IMG/VR virus record: IMGVR_UViG_3300042511_000631
Location: 1 to 64,000 of that record
Length of the DNA: 64,000 nucleotides
Direction: 5' to 3' (one strand)
Source: a virus
In this document: positions 6,903-16,618 of the stretch, one piece after another
Numbering within the stretch: position 1 is the first letter of the stretch
Layout: every line of letters begins with the position of its first letter
Program-made: the position numbers and the translations under genes
Notes under the pieces: generated by a model
What the model saw: the letters and a program-made list of their open reading frames with translations, nothing else
Told to the model about the DNA's origin: nothing
Database searches by the model: none

Positions 6903-6941
6903 CTTGCCTCTCTTCCTCTCCCCGTATGGTGGCACCAAAAG

Positions 6942-6969
6942 GCCCTGGGTTTAAACGCCCAGGCTTTTT
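6942..6969 (+). terminator. terminator/attenuator upstream of terL
   Basis: CCTGGG-TTTAAACG-CCCAGG followed by CTTTTTG is a standard intrinsic terminator shape. It lies between the candidate promoter and terL, so it may act as an attenuator for that promoter as well as ending the upstream operon. Confidence 0.75.
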
Positions 6970-6993
6970 GTTTTCTTCTAGACTAAGGGCAGC

Positions 6994-8586
6994 ATGAGCG
7001 ATCAACCGATATTAGAAGACGATGAAGAAGAGTTCTTTCTAGACGTAGACGATGATGAAGATCTTTCTCCAGAAGAAGAGCCCGACGATGAACTTGACGA
7101 GCTCTCTAAAGAGTTTGTAAAAAAGATCGTAGATCGCTGCATTCAGTTTCAAACAGCCCTTGTAGGCCATGAGCTACACCCTTATCAAATGCCCCTTGCG
7201 CGTCGTGTTATTGAGTCTGTAATCATTAACGATGGTGAAGAAATTACCGCGCTTGCCGCACGTCAGTCAGGCAAGTCAGAAACTATTGCTAACACAGTAG
7301 CCGCGTTAATGGTGCTACTTCCACGCTTAGCTTTAATGTACCCAGATTTACTAGGTAAGTTTAAAGACGGTATTTGGATTGGTATGTTTGCTCCAGTTGA
7401 GGGTCAGGTAGAAACACTATTTGGTAGAACCGTTAACCGCCTTACATCAGAACGCGCACTAGAGATCTTGGGAGATCCTGAGATCGATGACTCCCTGGGT
7501 AAAGTGCCGGGCGTTACACGGCAGATTAAACTTAAGAACTCTGGCTCATCTCTAATGATGATGACAGCTAACCCCCGCGCAAAAATCGAGTCTAAGTCTT
7601 TCCACCTTATTGTAATTGACGAGTGTCAAGAGGCGGATGACTTTGTAGTGTCAAAGTCCATCTCCCCAATGCTTGCGTACTACTCAGGAACTATGGTTAA
7701 GACCGGAACCCCGACTACGCATAAGAATAACTTTTACCGCTCAATCCAGTTAAACAAGCGTAGGCAGACTGGCCGCAGCTCGCGTCAAAACCACTTTGAG
7801 TGGGATTGGCGGGATGTCGCTAAATGTAACGTGAACTACGGTAAGTTCATTAAGAAAGAAAAACTCCGTATTGGTGAGGACTCTGACGAGTTCCAGATGT
7901 CATACTCATGTAAATGGTTGCTGGAGCGCGGTATGTTCGTTACTTCCGCAATCATGGATGAACTCGGGGATACTTCTCAAGAGGTTGTAAAAGCTTGGCA
8001 CCGATCCCCAGTAGTTGTAGGTATTGACCCCGCACGAAAGTTAGACTCAACTGTAGTTACTGTTGTTTGGGTTGACTGGGATCGCCCAGATGAGTTTGGT
8101 TATTTTGATCATCGTATTTTAAATTGGATGGAGATCCAAGGTGATGATTGGGAAGATCAATACTTCCAAATTGTAAGTTTTCTCGCTAACTACGATGTAC
8201 TAGCTGTAGGTGTAGATGCGAATGGTGTTGGTGACGCCGTAGCCCAGCGCCTTAAACTTTTATTACCAAGAGCTGAAGTTCACGCTATAGGCAGTAGCCA
8301 GCCTGAGCAATCTAAACGTTGGAAGCACCTTAAAGCTCTTATTGATCGCCGTATGGTGGGGTGGCCGGCTCACGCTAAAACTCGCCGACTTCGTACTTGG
8401 AAACGTTTTTACCAGCAAATGACTGACTTAGAAACTAAGTTCCAAGGCCCTAACTTCTTGGCACATGCCCCGGAAGAAGCTCACGCCCACGACGATTTTG
8501 CCGACTCTTTGGCTATCGCGGTCTGTTTAACAATAGATCTAACTATGCCATCCGTAGAAGTCTCTTCATCACCGTTTTATAGATAG
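6994..8586 (+). CDS. terL: terminase large subunit
   Basis: 530 residues. The ATPase part has Walker A ARQSGKS (89-95), Walker B HLIVIDE (204-210) and coupling motif TGTPT (237-241). The nuclease part has RNase H-type acidic residues D345 (VGIDPAR), D408 (GVDANGVGD) and D500-504 (HDDFAD). It powers DNA packaging through the portal and cuts concatemers. A very acidic N-terminal tail (about residues 7-38) precedes the motor domain. RBS AAGGG lies near the start. No small terminase is recognised adjacent. Confidence 0.96.
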   Translation: MSDQPILEDDEEEFFLDVDDDEDLSPEEEPDDELDELSKEFVKKIVDRCIQFQTALVGHELHPYQMPLARRVIESVIINDGEEITALAARQSGKSETIANTVAALMVLLPRLALMYPDLLGKFKDGIWIGMFAPVEGQVETLFGRTVNRLTSERALEILGDPEIDDSLGKVPGVTRQIKLKNSGSSLMMMTANPRAKIESKSFHLIVIDECQEADDFVVSKSISPMLAYYSGTMVKTGTPTTHKNNFYRSIQLNKRRQTGRSSRQNHFEWDWRDVAKCNVNYGKFIKKEKLRIGEDSDEFQMSYSCKWLLERGMFVTSAIMDELGDTSQEVVKAWHRSPVVVGIDPARKLDSTVVTVVWVDWDRPDEFGYFDHRILNWMEIQGDDWEDQYFQIVSFLANYDVLAVGVDANGVGDAVAQRLKLLLPRAEVHAIGSSQPEQSKRWKHLKALIDRRMVGWPAHAKTRRLRTWKRFYQQMTDLETKFQGPNFLAHAPEEAHAHDDFADSLAIAVCLTIDLTMPSVEVSSSPFYR

Positions 8587-8664
8587 TTACCACTTTAGGC
8601 TGTTTATCACCATCAAAAGTAGGACACTTTTACCGAGGTCCTCAAACCAATTTAGGAGTAAATA

Positions 8665-9063
8665 ATGGCAATTGCACCAGATCCAAAATTCCCAGAGCGT
8701 CCAGGCACAACTTACGATCGTAAGTTCTCACCTGCAACACCAGGACAGCGCGGCCCACTTCGTTTTGAAGAAGGTATCGCAACTGACACAGACGTGCCAA
8801 TGCAGTTCACAAACGGCGCCATGCAAGGCTACATGCCTGCAGCGGGTCGTCCAAACCGCAACGCACCTGTTCACACAAAGACAGCTGAAGAAACAATGCG
8901 CGAGCGTGCTCACGTAGGTTCTGCAGCTTGGGTAGAAGCCCCAGCAAGTCTAAATGACTTTGCTTCAGGTGCTTTCGCAGATCACGGCGACAACCGTTTC
9001 GAACAAGTAGTTCGCAGTGGCGCTCACCAAAATTCTGCTAACCCATCCGTAGTAAACGACTAA
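8665..9063 (+). CDS. hypothetical head-region protein
   Basis: 132 residues, rich in Pro, Gly, Asn and Ala, without clear hydrophobic helices, so probably extended. RBS TAGGAG lies upstream. It sits between terL and portal and may be a minor capsid or decoration protein. No family recognised. Confidence 0.6.
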   Translation: MAIAPDPKFPERPGTTYDRKFSPATPGQRGPLRFEEGIATDTDVPMQFTNGAMQGYMPAAGRPNRNAPVHTKTAEETMRERAHVGSAAWVEAPASLNDFASGAFADHGDNRFEQVVRSGAHQNSANPSVVND

Positions 9064-9070
9064 TTAGCTT

Positions 9071-9110
9071 CTCGCAACCCTGCCTCAGTTACTTGGGGCA
9101 GGGGCGCGAG
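9071..9110 (+). other. long hairpin between head genes
   Basis: CTCGC-aa-CCCTGCC pairs with GGCAGGG-gc-GCGAG around a 12-nt loop. No T-tract follows, so it is more likely an RNA-stabilising or partial-termination structure than a full terminator. Confidence 0.6.
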
Positions 9111-9133
9111 GCTTCCTATAATAGGAGACACAC

Positions 9134-9445
9134 ATGGCACTAATTAGAGGTCAAGAAGTTAAAGCGGGTCCTACACAGTACCCAGCTAATCCAAAGATGT
9201 ATAACACTATCGTTGTACAAGCAAAATCAAGATTTGCTAAATATCCTTCACCAGCTGCAGGTCACTGGGTACACGCTAAGTACACTCAAATGGGTGGAAA
9301 GTTTGTATCTTCAAAGCGTGAAGTTGATCCTCGTTTTAGAGATTATGTAAAAGAAGAGCAAGACAAAAAAGAAGCAGAACAAAAGAAAAAAGTTACTAAA
9401 CCTGTTGGCCGCGGCATGGTCGCGGGCGAATCTTTTAGAAAATAA
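9134..9445 (+). CDS. hypothetical basic head-region protein
   Basis: 103 residues with a charged helical stretch (EEQDKKEAEQKKKVTKP, about 76-92). AGGAGA precedes the ATG. It lies just upstream of the portal promoter. No family recognised. Confidence 0.6.
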   Translation: MALIRGQEVKAGPTQYPANPKMYNTIVVQAKSRFAKYPSPAAGHWVHAKYTQMGGKFVSSKREVDPRFRDYVKEEQDKKEAEQKKKVTKPVGRGMVAGESFRK

Positions 9446-9465
9446 GTTTTATCAGTTTATCGACA

Positions 9466-9481
9466 TTTGTGGTACGCTACG
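9466..9481 (+). promoter_or_regulatory. candidate phage promoter upstream of portal
   Basis: TTTGTGGTACGCTACG matches the motif at 6887-6902 at 14 of 16 positions, with -10-like TACGCT at 9473-9478. TCGAC precedes the motif in both cases. Confidence 0.55.
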
Positions 9482-9507
9482 TATGTTAAATATGGAAAGG
9501 TGGTTCG

Positions 9508-11220
9508 GTGAGCGGCATTGATTTCTCACCCCCGAGTTATCGGGCAGCTTCCTCTGACTTAACAATCTCGATCTCTCCATTAGGCTTGGTTGAACTAGCT
9601 GATGAAGAATTTGAAGTTCACGGCCCCCGCCTAAACCGTTACTCGCTTAACTGGGCTATGTATCTTGGCCATCATTACTCTTATCGCCGTCAAACTGGCG
9701 AAACACAAATGGTACTTAACTATTATCGTGCCTTTACTGACTTTGTACTAAACTTCACATTTGGTAAAGGGGTCTCCTTCCGTTCCCCGAAAGAAACGGA
9801 AGCTATTGTTCCTGACTTGCTAGAGCGAGTTTGGGAAGTAGATAACAACAAAGCCACAGTGCTTTGGGAGATCGGACAACAAGGAGGAGTATCAGGCGAC
9901 TGCTTTATTAAAGTTGCTTACGAAGAAGCTTATGTAGACCCATCAGGGTTAAACCACCCTGGCCGTGTACGTGTTCTCCCGCTTAACTCATCTTTTGCTT
10001 TTCCAGAGTTTCACCCCCATGACCGCGAGCGCTTAATCCGTTTCAAGCTTAAGTATCGTTTCTGGGGAACATCACTAGAAGGAACACGTCAAGTCTTTAC
10101 TTACACAGAAATCTTGACTGACGACGTTATTGAGGAATACATAAATGACGAACTTATTGACTCGCGTCCTAACCCGCTTGGCACTATTCCCATCGTTCAT
10201 ATTGCTAATGTGCGCATCTCTGGTAGTCCTTGGGGCCTTAGCGATTGCAACGACATTATTAATATTAACCGCTCTTACAATGAGATTGCTACAGACATTG
10301 CTGACATCGTTAATTACCATGCTGCGCCGGTTACAGTTATTATCGGAGCTAAGGCTTCACAGCTTGAAAAAGGCGCTAACAAAGTGTGGGGCGGTCTTCC
10401 AAAAGACGCTAAAGTAGAAAACCTAGAAGGCGGATCACAAGGCCTTAAAGGTGCTATGGAATTCCTTAATGTTATGAAGAAGTCTATGCACGAAATGATC
10501 GGTGTTCCTGAAACCGCACTTGGTCAAGCGCAGCCAATTTCTAACACCTCAGGTGTGGCTCTGGCTATTCAGTTCCAGCCTTTGATGAACCGCTACCATC
10601 AAAAAATTATTCAATATGCTCATGGCATAGAGCGTGTAAACGAGATTGTTTTGCGCAGCTTAGCCATCAAAGAGCCCGAAACTTTCTTCTGGGATCCAAA
10701 CACAGGTACCCCGTTAAAGGCGGGTCAAGTACCTCAATTAGATGAAAACGACCCAATCACCTATCGCTCGTATGTTCACTTCCCACAGCCATTGCCGTTA
10801 GATAAGTTAATTGCCCTAAACGAAGTTCAATCAATGCTTTCCCTTGGCTTAGAGTCAAAAGAAGGCGCATTGCGCACACTTGGCGAAGCATTCCCAGCAG
10901 AGAAGTTAAATGAGATCCGCCAAGAGCTCCTTGATGATGCCCGCGCAGATGGTGCACTTAAGCTCATCCAAACTCAGATTGAACAAGAGATTATGCAACT
11001 TACCGGAACCATGATGCCTGAGGGTGCCTCTGGCATGGCTCAAGGCGCGGATGGCGGAATGGGACAAACCCCTATGGGCGCAGCTATGGAACAACCATTA
11101 CTAGATGGTGCTGACATGCAAGCCCAACAAGGTGAAGCGGCACTTCGCACCGCCCTTGTAACTGAAGCTTACGGAACACAACTTCCTCAAAGAAGGGTTC
11201 CGTCAGGCTACGAAAAATAA
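9508..11220 (+). CDS. portal protein
   Basis: 570 residues. The central region shows features of SPP1-type portals: an N-terminal beta-rich wing, NPLGTIPIVHI, a long helix with SYNEIATDIADIVNYHA, and MIGVPETALGQ...NTSGVALAIQFQPL. It forms the dodecameric ring at one capsid vertex through which DNA passes. The start is GTG 9508 with GGAAAGG about 8 nt upstream. The C-terminal 70 residues are Gln/Gly/Met/Ala-rich and probably disordered. Confidence 0.92.
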   Translation: MSGIDFSPPSYRAASSDLTISISPLGLVELADEEFEVHGPRLNRYSLNWAMYLGHHYSYRRQTGETQMVLNYYRAFTDFVLNFTFGKGVSFRSPKETEAIVPDLLERVWEVDNNKATVLWEIGQQGGVSGDCFIKVAYEEAYVDPSGLNHPGRVRVLPLNSSFAFPEFHPHDRERLIRFKLKYRFWGTSLEGTRQVFTYTEILTDDVIEEYINDELIDSRPNPLGTIPIVHIANVRISGSPWGLSDCNDIININRSYNEIATDIADIVNYHAAPVTVIIGAKASQLEKGANKVWGGLPKDAKVENLEGGSQGLKGAMEFLNVMKKSMHEMIGVPETALGQAQPISNTSGVALAIQFQPLMNRYHQKIIQYAHGIERVNEIVLRSLAIKEPETFFWDPNTGTPLKAGQVPQLDENDPITYRSYVHFPQPLPLDKLIALNEVQSMLSLGLESKEGALRTLGEAFPAEKLNEIRQELLDDARADGALKLIQTQIEQEIMQLTGTMMPEGASGMAQGADGGMGQTPMGAAMEQPLLDGADMQAQQGEAALRTALVTEAYGTQLPQRRVPSGYEK

Positions 11221-11334
11221 ACGCGTTTAGCACGTTAATTTTCGTGGTGTAAGGCAAAATTTCATATAGAAATAACTGTTAGGTCATTTGTGCTCTCATA
11301 TCGGAAAACGACCCCTAGGACTAAGGATATAAGC

Positions 11335-12120
11335 ATGTCAGATACTGCAAACACTATGGCGGATGCTTTTGAAAGCGAAGCCGGAACAGCTCCAGTTGTA
11401 AATGTGTCGGGCGTTGACGCGCCTACTGTTACTACTACGGAAACAGCAAACACTCAGAAGTTTTATACTGATGAGGATTTAGCAAAAGTCCGTTCTCAGG
11501 AGAAGTCAAAGCTTTACCCAGAGATTGAATCTCTGAAGGAAGAGCTTAATGGACTACGAAAAGAAAAAGAAGAAGAATCAGCTCGCAGAGCAGCAGACGC
11601 GGAAGCGCAGGCTGCAAAAGTTAGAGAAGAAGCATTGGCCGAACTTGACACAAAGTCATACGCAGATGCTCGTCTAGCAGAGCTGCAGGAGCAGTTGGAG
11701 CGTGAGCGTCAAGAACGCGAACGAGCCTTCGCTCTTCTGGAGCGTGAGAAAGATTTTGCAGACTTACAGTCTTATCGCCAACAAGCAGTTGAACAAGAAC
11801 GTGAAGCAATTATCCCAGAGCTAGTTGATTTGATCGCCGGTAATACCCGCGAAGAAATCCAATCTAGCATTGAAGGGCTAAAAGAACGTTCAGCAAGAAT
11901 TCTTGAATCGGCGCAATCTGCAATGCAGAATGCCCGCAAAGAAATGAAAGGGACGAGTATTACTACTCCTCCCGCCGGACCATTGGAAACTAATTCGGAG
12001 AATCGCTCGTTAACGGCTGAAGAAATTCAGTCAATGTCTATGAATGAATACGCTAAATATAGAGACCGTCTGTTGACCCCAACCGCCCGCGGCAAATCTT
12101 CGGGAATGTTCGGGCGCTAA
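11335..12120 (+). CDS. capsid scaffolding-like protein
   Basis: 261 residues from ATG 11335 (AAGGA 8 nt upstream; a longer frame from 11290 lacks an RBS). Residues about 50-180 are a long Glu/Arg/Lys-rich coiled coil, and the C-terminus has EEIQSMSMNEYAKYRDRL and a basic end. Size, composition and position between portal and capsid gene fit a scaffolding protein that directs capsid assembly. No protease motif is seen. Confidence 0.8.
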   Translation: MSDTANTMADAFESEAGTAPVVNVSGVDAPTVTTTETANTQKFYTDEDLAKVRSQEKSKLYPEIESLKEELNGLRKEKEEESARRAADAEAQAAKVREEALAELDTKSYADARLAELQEQLERERQERERAFALLEREKDFADLQSYRQQAVEQEREAIIPELVDLIAGNTREEIQSSIEGLKERSARILESAQSAMQNARKEMKGTSITTPPAGPLETNSENRSLTAEEIQSMSMNEYAKYRDRLLTPTARGKSSGMFGR

Positions 12121-12153
12121 TACATCCCAATAACTAACAAGGAGTCAATTTAA

Positions 12154-13224
12154 ATGCCAGCAAGCATCACCGGTACCGGCAATTTAGCCGCAGCACCAAC
12201 AGCTTACTCGGGTACAAATACCCAACTGACACAAGCGATCCAGACAATCTGGTCTAAGGAAATTCTTTTCCAGGCCATGCCGATCCTTCGCTTTGAACAG
12301 TTTGCAGTAAAGAAGACAGAACTAGGCGTAGCGCCTGGTCTACAGATCAACTTCATGCGTTACAACAACCTAGGCTTTGCAAACAGCCTAGTTGAAGGTG
12401 TACGTATGCAAACAAACGCGCTTACAGCGCAACAGTTCTCAATCACAGTATCTGAGCATGGTTATGCTCTTGCTGTTTCAGAACTACTTTTAAACGCTTC
12501 ATTTGATGACGTAATGGCTTCAGCCTCACGTCTTCTTGGTCGTAACATGGCTATCTACCTAGATCAGCTTTCACGCGACACACTATACGCAGCAACCTCA
12601 ACAATCTACGGTGAAGACCGCTCAGGCCAAACAGCAGTTAATGCTTGGTATGCAGACGGAACAACCGCAGCAAGCCGTGCTGCTATGACAGGCACCTACT
12701 ACATGACACCTCACACAGTCAAGGACGCAGTAGAGAGCCTTGCAACCAAGAATATCCCTCGTTTGGGCGAAACTTACGTTGCATTCGTTCACCCTCACCA
12801 ATCTCGTAAGCTCCGCGATAATCCAGAGTTCATCGAAGTTACAAAGTACGCAGCTCCAGGTAACTTCATGCTCGGTGAAATCGGTCGTTTGTACGACACA
12901 GTATTCATTGAGACCACTCAGGTTCTCAAGGTTGTTGGCGGCGCTGGTGCTTCTTACACCACAGATACAACTGTTGCTAACCCAACTGTTACAGCCGGTG
13001 GTGGATATATCACTCCAGCAACAAAGACAGGTAACGGCGGATCAGATCGTTATGCAGCTATCTTCATTGGAGATAACGCATTCGGTCACGCAATTTCACT
13101 TCCTGTTGAATTACGCGATGGCGGTATTCTTGACTTCGGTCGTGAGCACGCTCTTGCTTGGTACTCAATATTCGGCCTTGGTCTAATCACTGACCAGTCT
13201 GTAATCATTGCAGAAACCAACTAA
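12154..13224 (+). CDS. major capsid protein, N4gp56-type
   Basis: 356 residues. The pattern ...SKEILFQAMPILRFEQFAVKK...GLQINFMRYNNL...EGV...ITVSEHGYALAVSELLL and a C-terminal GREHALAWYSIFGLG are those of the N4gp56 family of HK97-fold capsid proteins. It should form the shell hexamers and pentamers. RBS AAGGAG is strong, and a GC-rich hairpin follows the gene, as expected for an abundant late product. Confidence 0.93.
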   Translation: MPASITGTGNLAAAPTAYSGTNTQLTQAIQTIWSKEILFQAMPILRFEQFAVKKTELGVAPGLQINFMRYNNLGFANSLVEGVRMQTNALTAQQFSITVSEHGYALAVSELLLNASFDDVMASASRLLGRNMAIYLDQLSRDTLYAATSTIYGEDRSGQTAVNAWYADGTTAASRAAMTGTYYMTPHTVKDAVESLATKNIPRLGETYVAFVHPHQSRKLRDNPEFIEVTKYAAPGNFMLGEIGRLYDTVFIETTQVLKVVGGAGASYTTDTTVANPTVTAGGGYITPATKTGNGGSDRYAAIFIGDNAFGHAISLPVELRDGGILDFGREHALAWYSIFGLGLITDQSVIIAETN

Positions 13225-13247
13225 TAACTTAATAGCTTGACCGTTGA

Positions 13248-13271
13248 GGCGGGGGTGTAAAAGCCCCCGCC
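13248..13271 (+). other. GC-rich hairpin after capsid gene
   Basis: GGCGGGGG-TGTAAAAG-CCCCCGCC is a perfect 8-bp stem, not followed by a T-tract. It probably stabilises the capsid mRNA 3' end or reduces readthrough into the next gene. Confidence 0.7.
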
Positions 13272-13308
13272 CAACACAAACTTTCAGACACTAAACCGGA
13301 GGATCTAA

Positions 13309-13674
13309 ATGGCAAGTAAAGTAAAGCCGACCGATGTAACTGGTCGCGCACGTGAAGAGCAGGTCGCAGCAAACGCTGAGGCACTAGCCGAACGTGCGGG
13401 AGAAATGTCAATGGCTACAGCAACATCTAAAGCCAAACTTGACGAAACGATTGACGCAACCGTCCCAGATCGCCAAACAGTAATTGTTGAATCAACAATT
13501 GAAGTTGGCGGAAGCAAAGATGACAAAGTTGAAATTCGTGTAATCGAAGACATTGAAAACATGACACTTGGCGCAGGAAACAACTACACCTTTAAAGCAG
13601 GTCAGAAGTACGCTGTTACCAAGACTGTAGCCCAACATCTTAAGGAAAAGGGTTACCTAGCTGGTGTCATTTAA
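13309..13674 (+). CDS. conserved head-region protein
   Basis: 121 residues: a helical N-terminus (TGRAREEQVAANAEALAERAGEMSMA) and a C-terminal domain ending YTFKAGQKYAVTKTVAQHLKEKGYL, a pattern found in actinobacterial phage head proteins located after the capsid gene (I recall DUF7302, unverified). RBS GGAGG. Probable minor head or connector component. Confidence 0.65.
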   Translation: MASKVKPTDVTGRAREEQVAANAEALAERAGEMSMATATSKAKLDETIDATVPDRQTVIVESTIEVGGSKDDKVEIRVIEDIENMTLGAGNNYTFKAGQKYAVTKTVAQHLKEKGYLAGVI

Positions 13675-13693
13675 CCAGTAAAGAATCGGAGCG

Positions 13694-13720
13694 GCGGATC
13701 CTGTTTAGGGTCCGCTTCTT
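13694..13720 (+). terminator. terminator-like hairpin
   Basis: GCGGATCC-TGTTTA-GGGTCCGC pairs with one G-T wobble and is followed by TTCTTCGTTTG. It likely ends or weakens the head transcript before the connector gene. Confidence 0.6.
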
Positions 13721-13782
13721 CGTTTGTAGAGATTTTTCATCAAAAAACTGCGACTATGTAAGTCGTAAGTTAGGAGCTGTGA

Positions 13783-14841
13783 GTGGCCGCAATAGCAGAT
13801 CTGGTATCTAGGGTTCGCCTAGAGCTAGGGGATATGCCTAAGCAGTTCTCCTTTACCGCTACTGGTGACGGCACTAACAAAGATTTTGATACTAAAATCA
13901 AGCCGCTTGACTCAACCACGCTTCTTGTAACTGTAAACGGCACCGCAATTGCTCAACCAGCAGGCTACACGGTTGAAAAAGATTTAGGTGTTTTTCACTT
14001 TGTCACTGCCCCAGCAAATAACGCGGTAGTTAAATTTGTGGGAACCTCTTACCGTTACTTCTCAGACTCTGACTTAACTACTTTTATCAACACCGCGGTA
14101 TCCCAACATGTAGACAACCGTACAGACCAGTTTGGTACCCAAGTAACCTTAGCATCTATACCGCCTGTTGAAGAGTATCCGCTGGCCATTCTAGCGACCA
14201 TTGAAGCCCTCTGGGCGCTTGCTACAGACGCTGCTTTTGATATTGACATCTCCGCACCAGATGGCGTGATGATCCCCCGCTCAGAGCGCTATCGTCAGCT
14301 TTCACAGATTATCGCTCAACGCTGGGATCAATATAAGCAACTTTCATCTGCTCTTAATATTGGCCTGTGGCGTATTGAAATGGGTACCCTCCGCCGAGTT
14401 AGCCGAACCACCAACAAGCTGGTTCCAATCTACCTTGCTCAAGAAATTGATGACTCTCGTAAACCAGAGCGTATCTATATTAATAATGATTTGAAGGGTA
14501 GAAGCCCACTACCTTCTTACGCGGGTACCTATGACATTATCCTTTATCAGGGTGATAACTGGTCGGGCACATTTGATTTCCCATTTGATGTAACTAATTT
14601 AAACTTTAAAGCTCAAGTACGAACCTACCCAAATAGCCCGGCAATTTATGCAACATTTACAATTACTAAAACCAACGCTGCTAATGGAACTATTCTATTA
14701 ACTCTTCCATCAAGTGCTACTAAGTACATGCCTGCACGAGCTTTTTGGGATCTACAAGCAACTATGGATTCTAACCCCGACTTTGAACAGACGTATGTTA
14801 GAGGCCAAATATTTACTCAACAACAAGTAACATTGGACTAA
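13783..14841 (+). CDS. head-tail connector / adaptor with C-terminal beta domain
   Basis: 352 residues from GTG 13783 (TAGGAG upstream). The N-terminus (IADLVSRVRLELGD) and helical middle fit a head-tail adaptor. An inserted FTATGDGTNKDFDT...LLVTVNGT segment resembles a phage beta-domain. The last 110 residues (LYQGDNWSGTFDFPFD...FKAQVRTYP...LLTLPSSATKYM) resemble the N-terminal domain of baseplate upper proteins (BppU). It could be a neck protein that also attaches fibres. The next genes are fibres. Confidence 0.65.
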   Translation: MAAIADLVSRVRLELGDMPKQFSFTATGDGTNKDFDTKIKPLDSTTLLVTVNGTAIAQPAGYTVEKDLGVFHFVTAPANNAVVKFVGTSYRYFSDSDLTTFINTAVSQHVDNRTDQFGTQVTLASIPPVEEYPLAILATIEALWALATDAAFDIDISAPDGVMIPRSERYRQLSQIIAQRWDQYKQLSSALNIGLWRIEMGTLRRVSRTTNKLVPIYLAQEIDDSRKPERIYINNDLKGRSPLPSYAGTYDIILYQGDNWSGTFDFPFDVTNLNFKAQVRTYPNSPAIYATFTITKTNAANGTILLTLPSSATKYMPARAFWDLQATMDSNPDFEQTYVRGQIFTQQQVTLD

Positions 14842-14842
14842 T

Positions 14843-15139
14843 ATGACAATCCCTACTCACGTTCCAATTGTCGTTACAGTCACGCCGCCAGCAGCACCAT
14901 CAATAACTATAAACGATATTGTAGTTAGCGGTATAAACTCACCCGCAGTCGCGTATCATCATACGCAGGGAACTTCCTCAGCTACTTGGGTTATTGCTCA
15001 TAATCTGGGGTTTAAACCTAACGTTACCGTTCAGGACTCAGGCGGTTCAATCGTAGAAGGCGAAATTGTCTATACGAGCGTGAACTCCCTTACCGTTACT
15101 TTTACTGGCGCATTCAGCGGCAACGCGTATCTTTCTTAA
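14843..15139 (+). CDS. small tail-fibre-type domain protein
   Basis: 98 residues. After a Pro/Thr/Val-rich start, residues about 40-98 (SATWVIAHNLGFKPNVTVQD...LTVTFTGAFSGNAYLS) form a beta-domain common at fibre C-termini. A related unit ends the next protein (SYTITHNLG). It begins 1 nt after the previous stop. Confidence 0.65.
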   Translation: MTIPTHVPIVVTVTPPAAPSITINDIVVSGINSPAVAYHHTQGTSSATWVIAHNLGFKPNVTVQDSGGSIVEGEIVYTSVNSLTVTFTGAFSGNAYLS

Positions 15140-15151
15140 AGGAGAAGGTAA

Positions 15152-16615
15152 ATGGCACGTAAGTTTTTAACCGCACTTGATCTAGGTAAGAACGAGCTTC
15201 AAAACGCTAGAGTTCAAAACCTAGCAACTGACCCAGCAAGTCCTGTCCTTGGTCAGATCTATTACAACACCGTATCTAATGAAATGCGTATCTATAACGG
15301 TACGATATTTGAAGCAATTGGTCTTAACGGTGTCACCGCAGATGCTGCGGAAATTAACATTCTTGACGGCGCTACGCTTACCACTACAGAGCTTAACTAT
15401 GTAGACGGCGTAACCTCTGCAATCCAGACACAGATTGATACTAAAGCTCCGTCAGCTAACCCAACTTTTACCGGTACAGTAACACTTGATACTGGCGTTA
15501 ACATCGTTTTTGAAGGCGCAACAGCCAACGCATTTGAGGCCACCCTTACAGCTGGCGACCCAACAGCAGATCGAACAATCACTCTTCCAGACCTTACAAC
15601 AACTCTTGTTGGTCAAGATACAACTGACACTCTTACTAACAAGACACTTACTAGCCCTGTTGTTTCAGGACTTACGCTTTCAGATGGGTCAATTGTTGTT
15701 GAAGGCGCTACCGCAGACGCCTACGAAACTACTCTTTCATTTGTAGACCCGACCGCAGATCGCACAATCTATGTGCCAAATGCTGACGGTACTTTAGCTC
15801 GCGTTGAAAACAAGCTTCACGATTTTGCTGTAGCTACTGCTTCAGTAGATCTTAACAGCCAAAAGATTACAAACCTTGCAACACCTACAGACCCAACAGA
15901 TGCCGCTAACAAAGGCTACGTTGACGCAGCTGTTGTTGGTATTGATTGGAAAGCCTCTGTTCGTGTGGCAACAACAGCAGCTGTTACTTTAGCAACAGCT
16001 TTTGAAAACGGAGATACTCTTGACGGAGTAACTCTTGCCACAGGTAACCGCGTTCTTGTTAAAGACCAAGCGGATGGATCAGAGAACGGTATCTATACAG
16101 TAAACGCTTCTGGTGCCCCTACCCGAGCAACTGATGCCGATACCGCAGCTGAAATCACAGCTTCTTTTGCAGTATTTGTAGAAGAAGGCACTGTTAACGC
16201 AGACTCAGCGTGGACACTTACAAACAACGGAACAGTTACTGTTGGAACTACCGTTCTTGTCTTTACTCAGTTTACAGGTCTTGGCCAAATCACAGCTGGT
16301 GCTGGTTTAACTAAGGCAGCTAACACTCTTGACGTTGGTGCAGGCACTGGTATTACGGTTAATGCTAACGATGTAGCAATTGACACAGCCGTAGTTGTTC
16401 GCAAGTACGCAGTTAGCTTAGGTGACGGATCAGCTACCTCTTACACAATCACACACAACTTAGGCACTCGCGATGTAACAGTTGCTCTCTACGAAGTTGC
16501 TTCACCGTACGCTGAAGTATTAGCAGATATTGAACACACAACTACAAACACCATCACAGTTAAGTTCTCAGTAGCACCTACAACTGATCAGTTCCGCGTA
16601 GCCGTACAGGGATAA
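15152..16615 (+). CDS. tail fibre protein with repeats
   Basis: 487 residues. N-terminal collar-like region (GQIYYNTVSNEMRIYNGT), then ITADAAE/INILDGAT-type repeats and FEGATA...DPTADRTITLP units shared with the 960-residue fibre, a NKGYVDAAV shaft-knob motif (near residue 255) and a C-terminal SYTITHNLG...VAVQG domain. It is probably trimeric and involved in host binding. RBS AAAGGAGAAGG is strong. Confidence 0.82.
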   Translation: MARKFLTALDLGKNELQNARVQNLATDPASPVLGQIYYNTVSNEMRIYNGTIFEAIGLNGVTADAAEINILDGATLTTTELNYVDGVTSAIQTQIDTKAPSANPTFTGTVTLDTGVNIVFEGATANAFEATLTAGDPTADRTITLPDLTTTLVGQDTTDTLTNKTLTSPVVSGLTLSDGSIVVEGATADAYETTLSFVDPTADRTIYVPNADGTLARVENKLHDFAVATASVDLNSQKITNLATPTDPTDAANKGYVDAAVVGIDWKASVRVATTAAVTLATAFENGDTLDGVTLATGNRVLVKDQADGSENGIYTVNASGAPTRATDADTAAEITASFAVFVEEGTVNADSAWTLTNNGTVTVGTTVLVFTQFTGLGQITAGAGLTKAANTLDVGAGTGITVNANDVAIDTAVVVRKYAVSLGDGSATSYTITHNLGTRDVTVALYEVASPYAEVLADIEHTTTNTITVKFSVAPTTDQFRVAVQG

Positions 16616-16618
16616 CCC

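Noticed and set aside
13229-13583. Minus-strand frames over the post-capsid gene
   Set aside because: They cross the hairpin and overlap a plus-strand gene with good RBS and protein-like composition.
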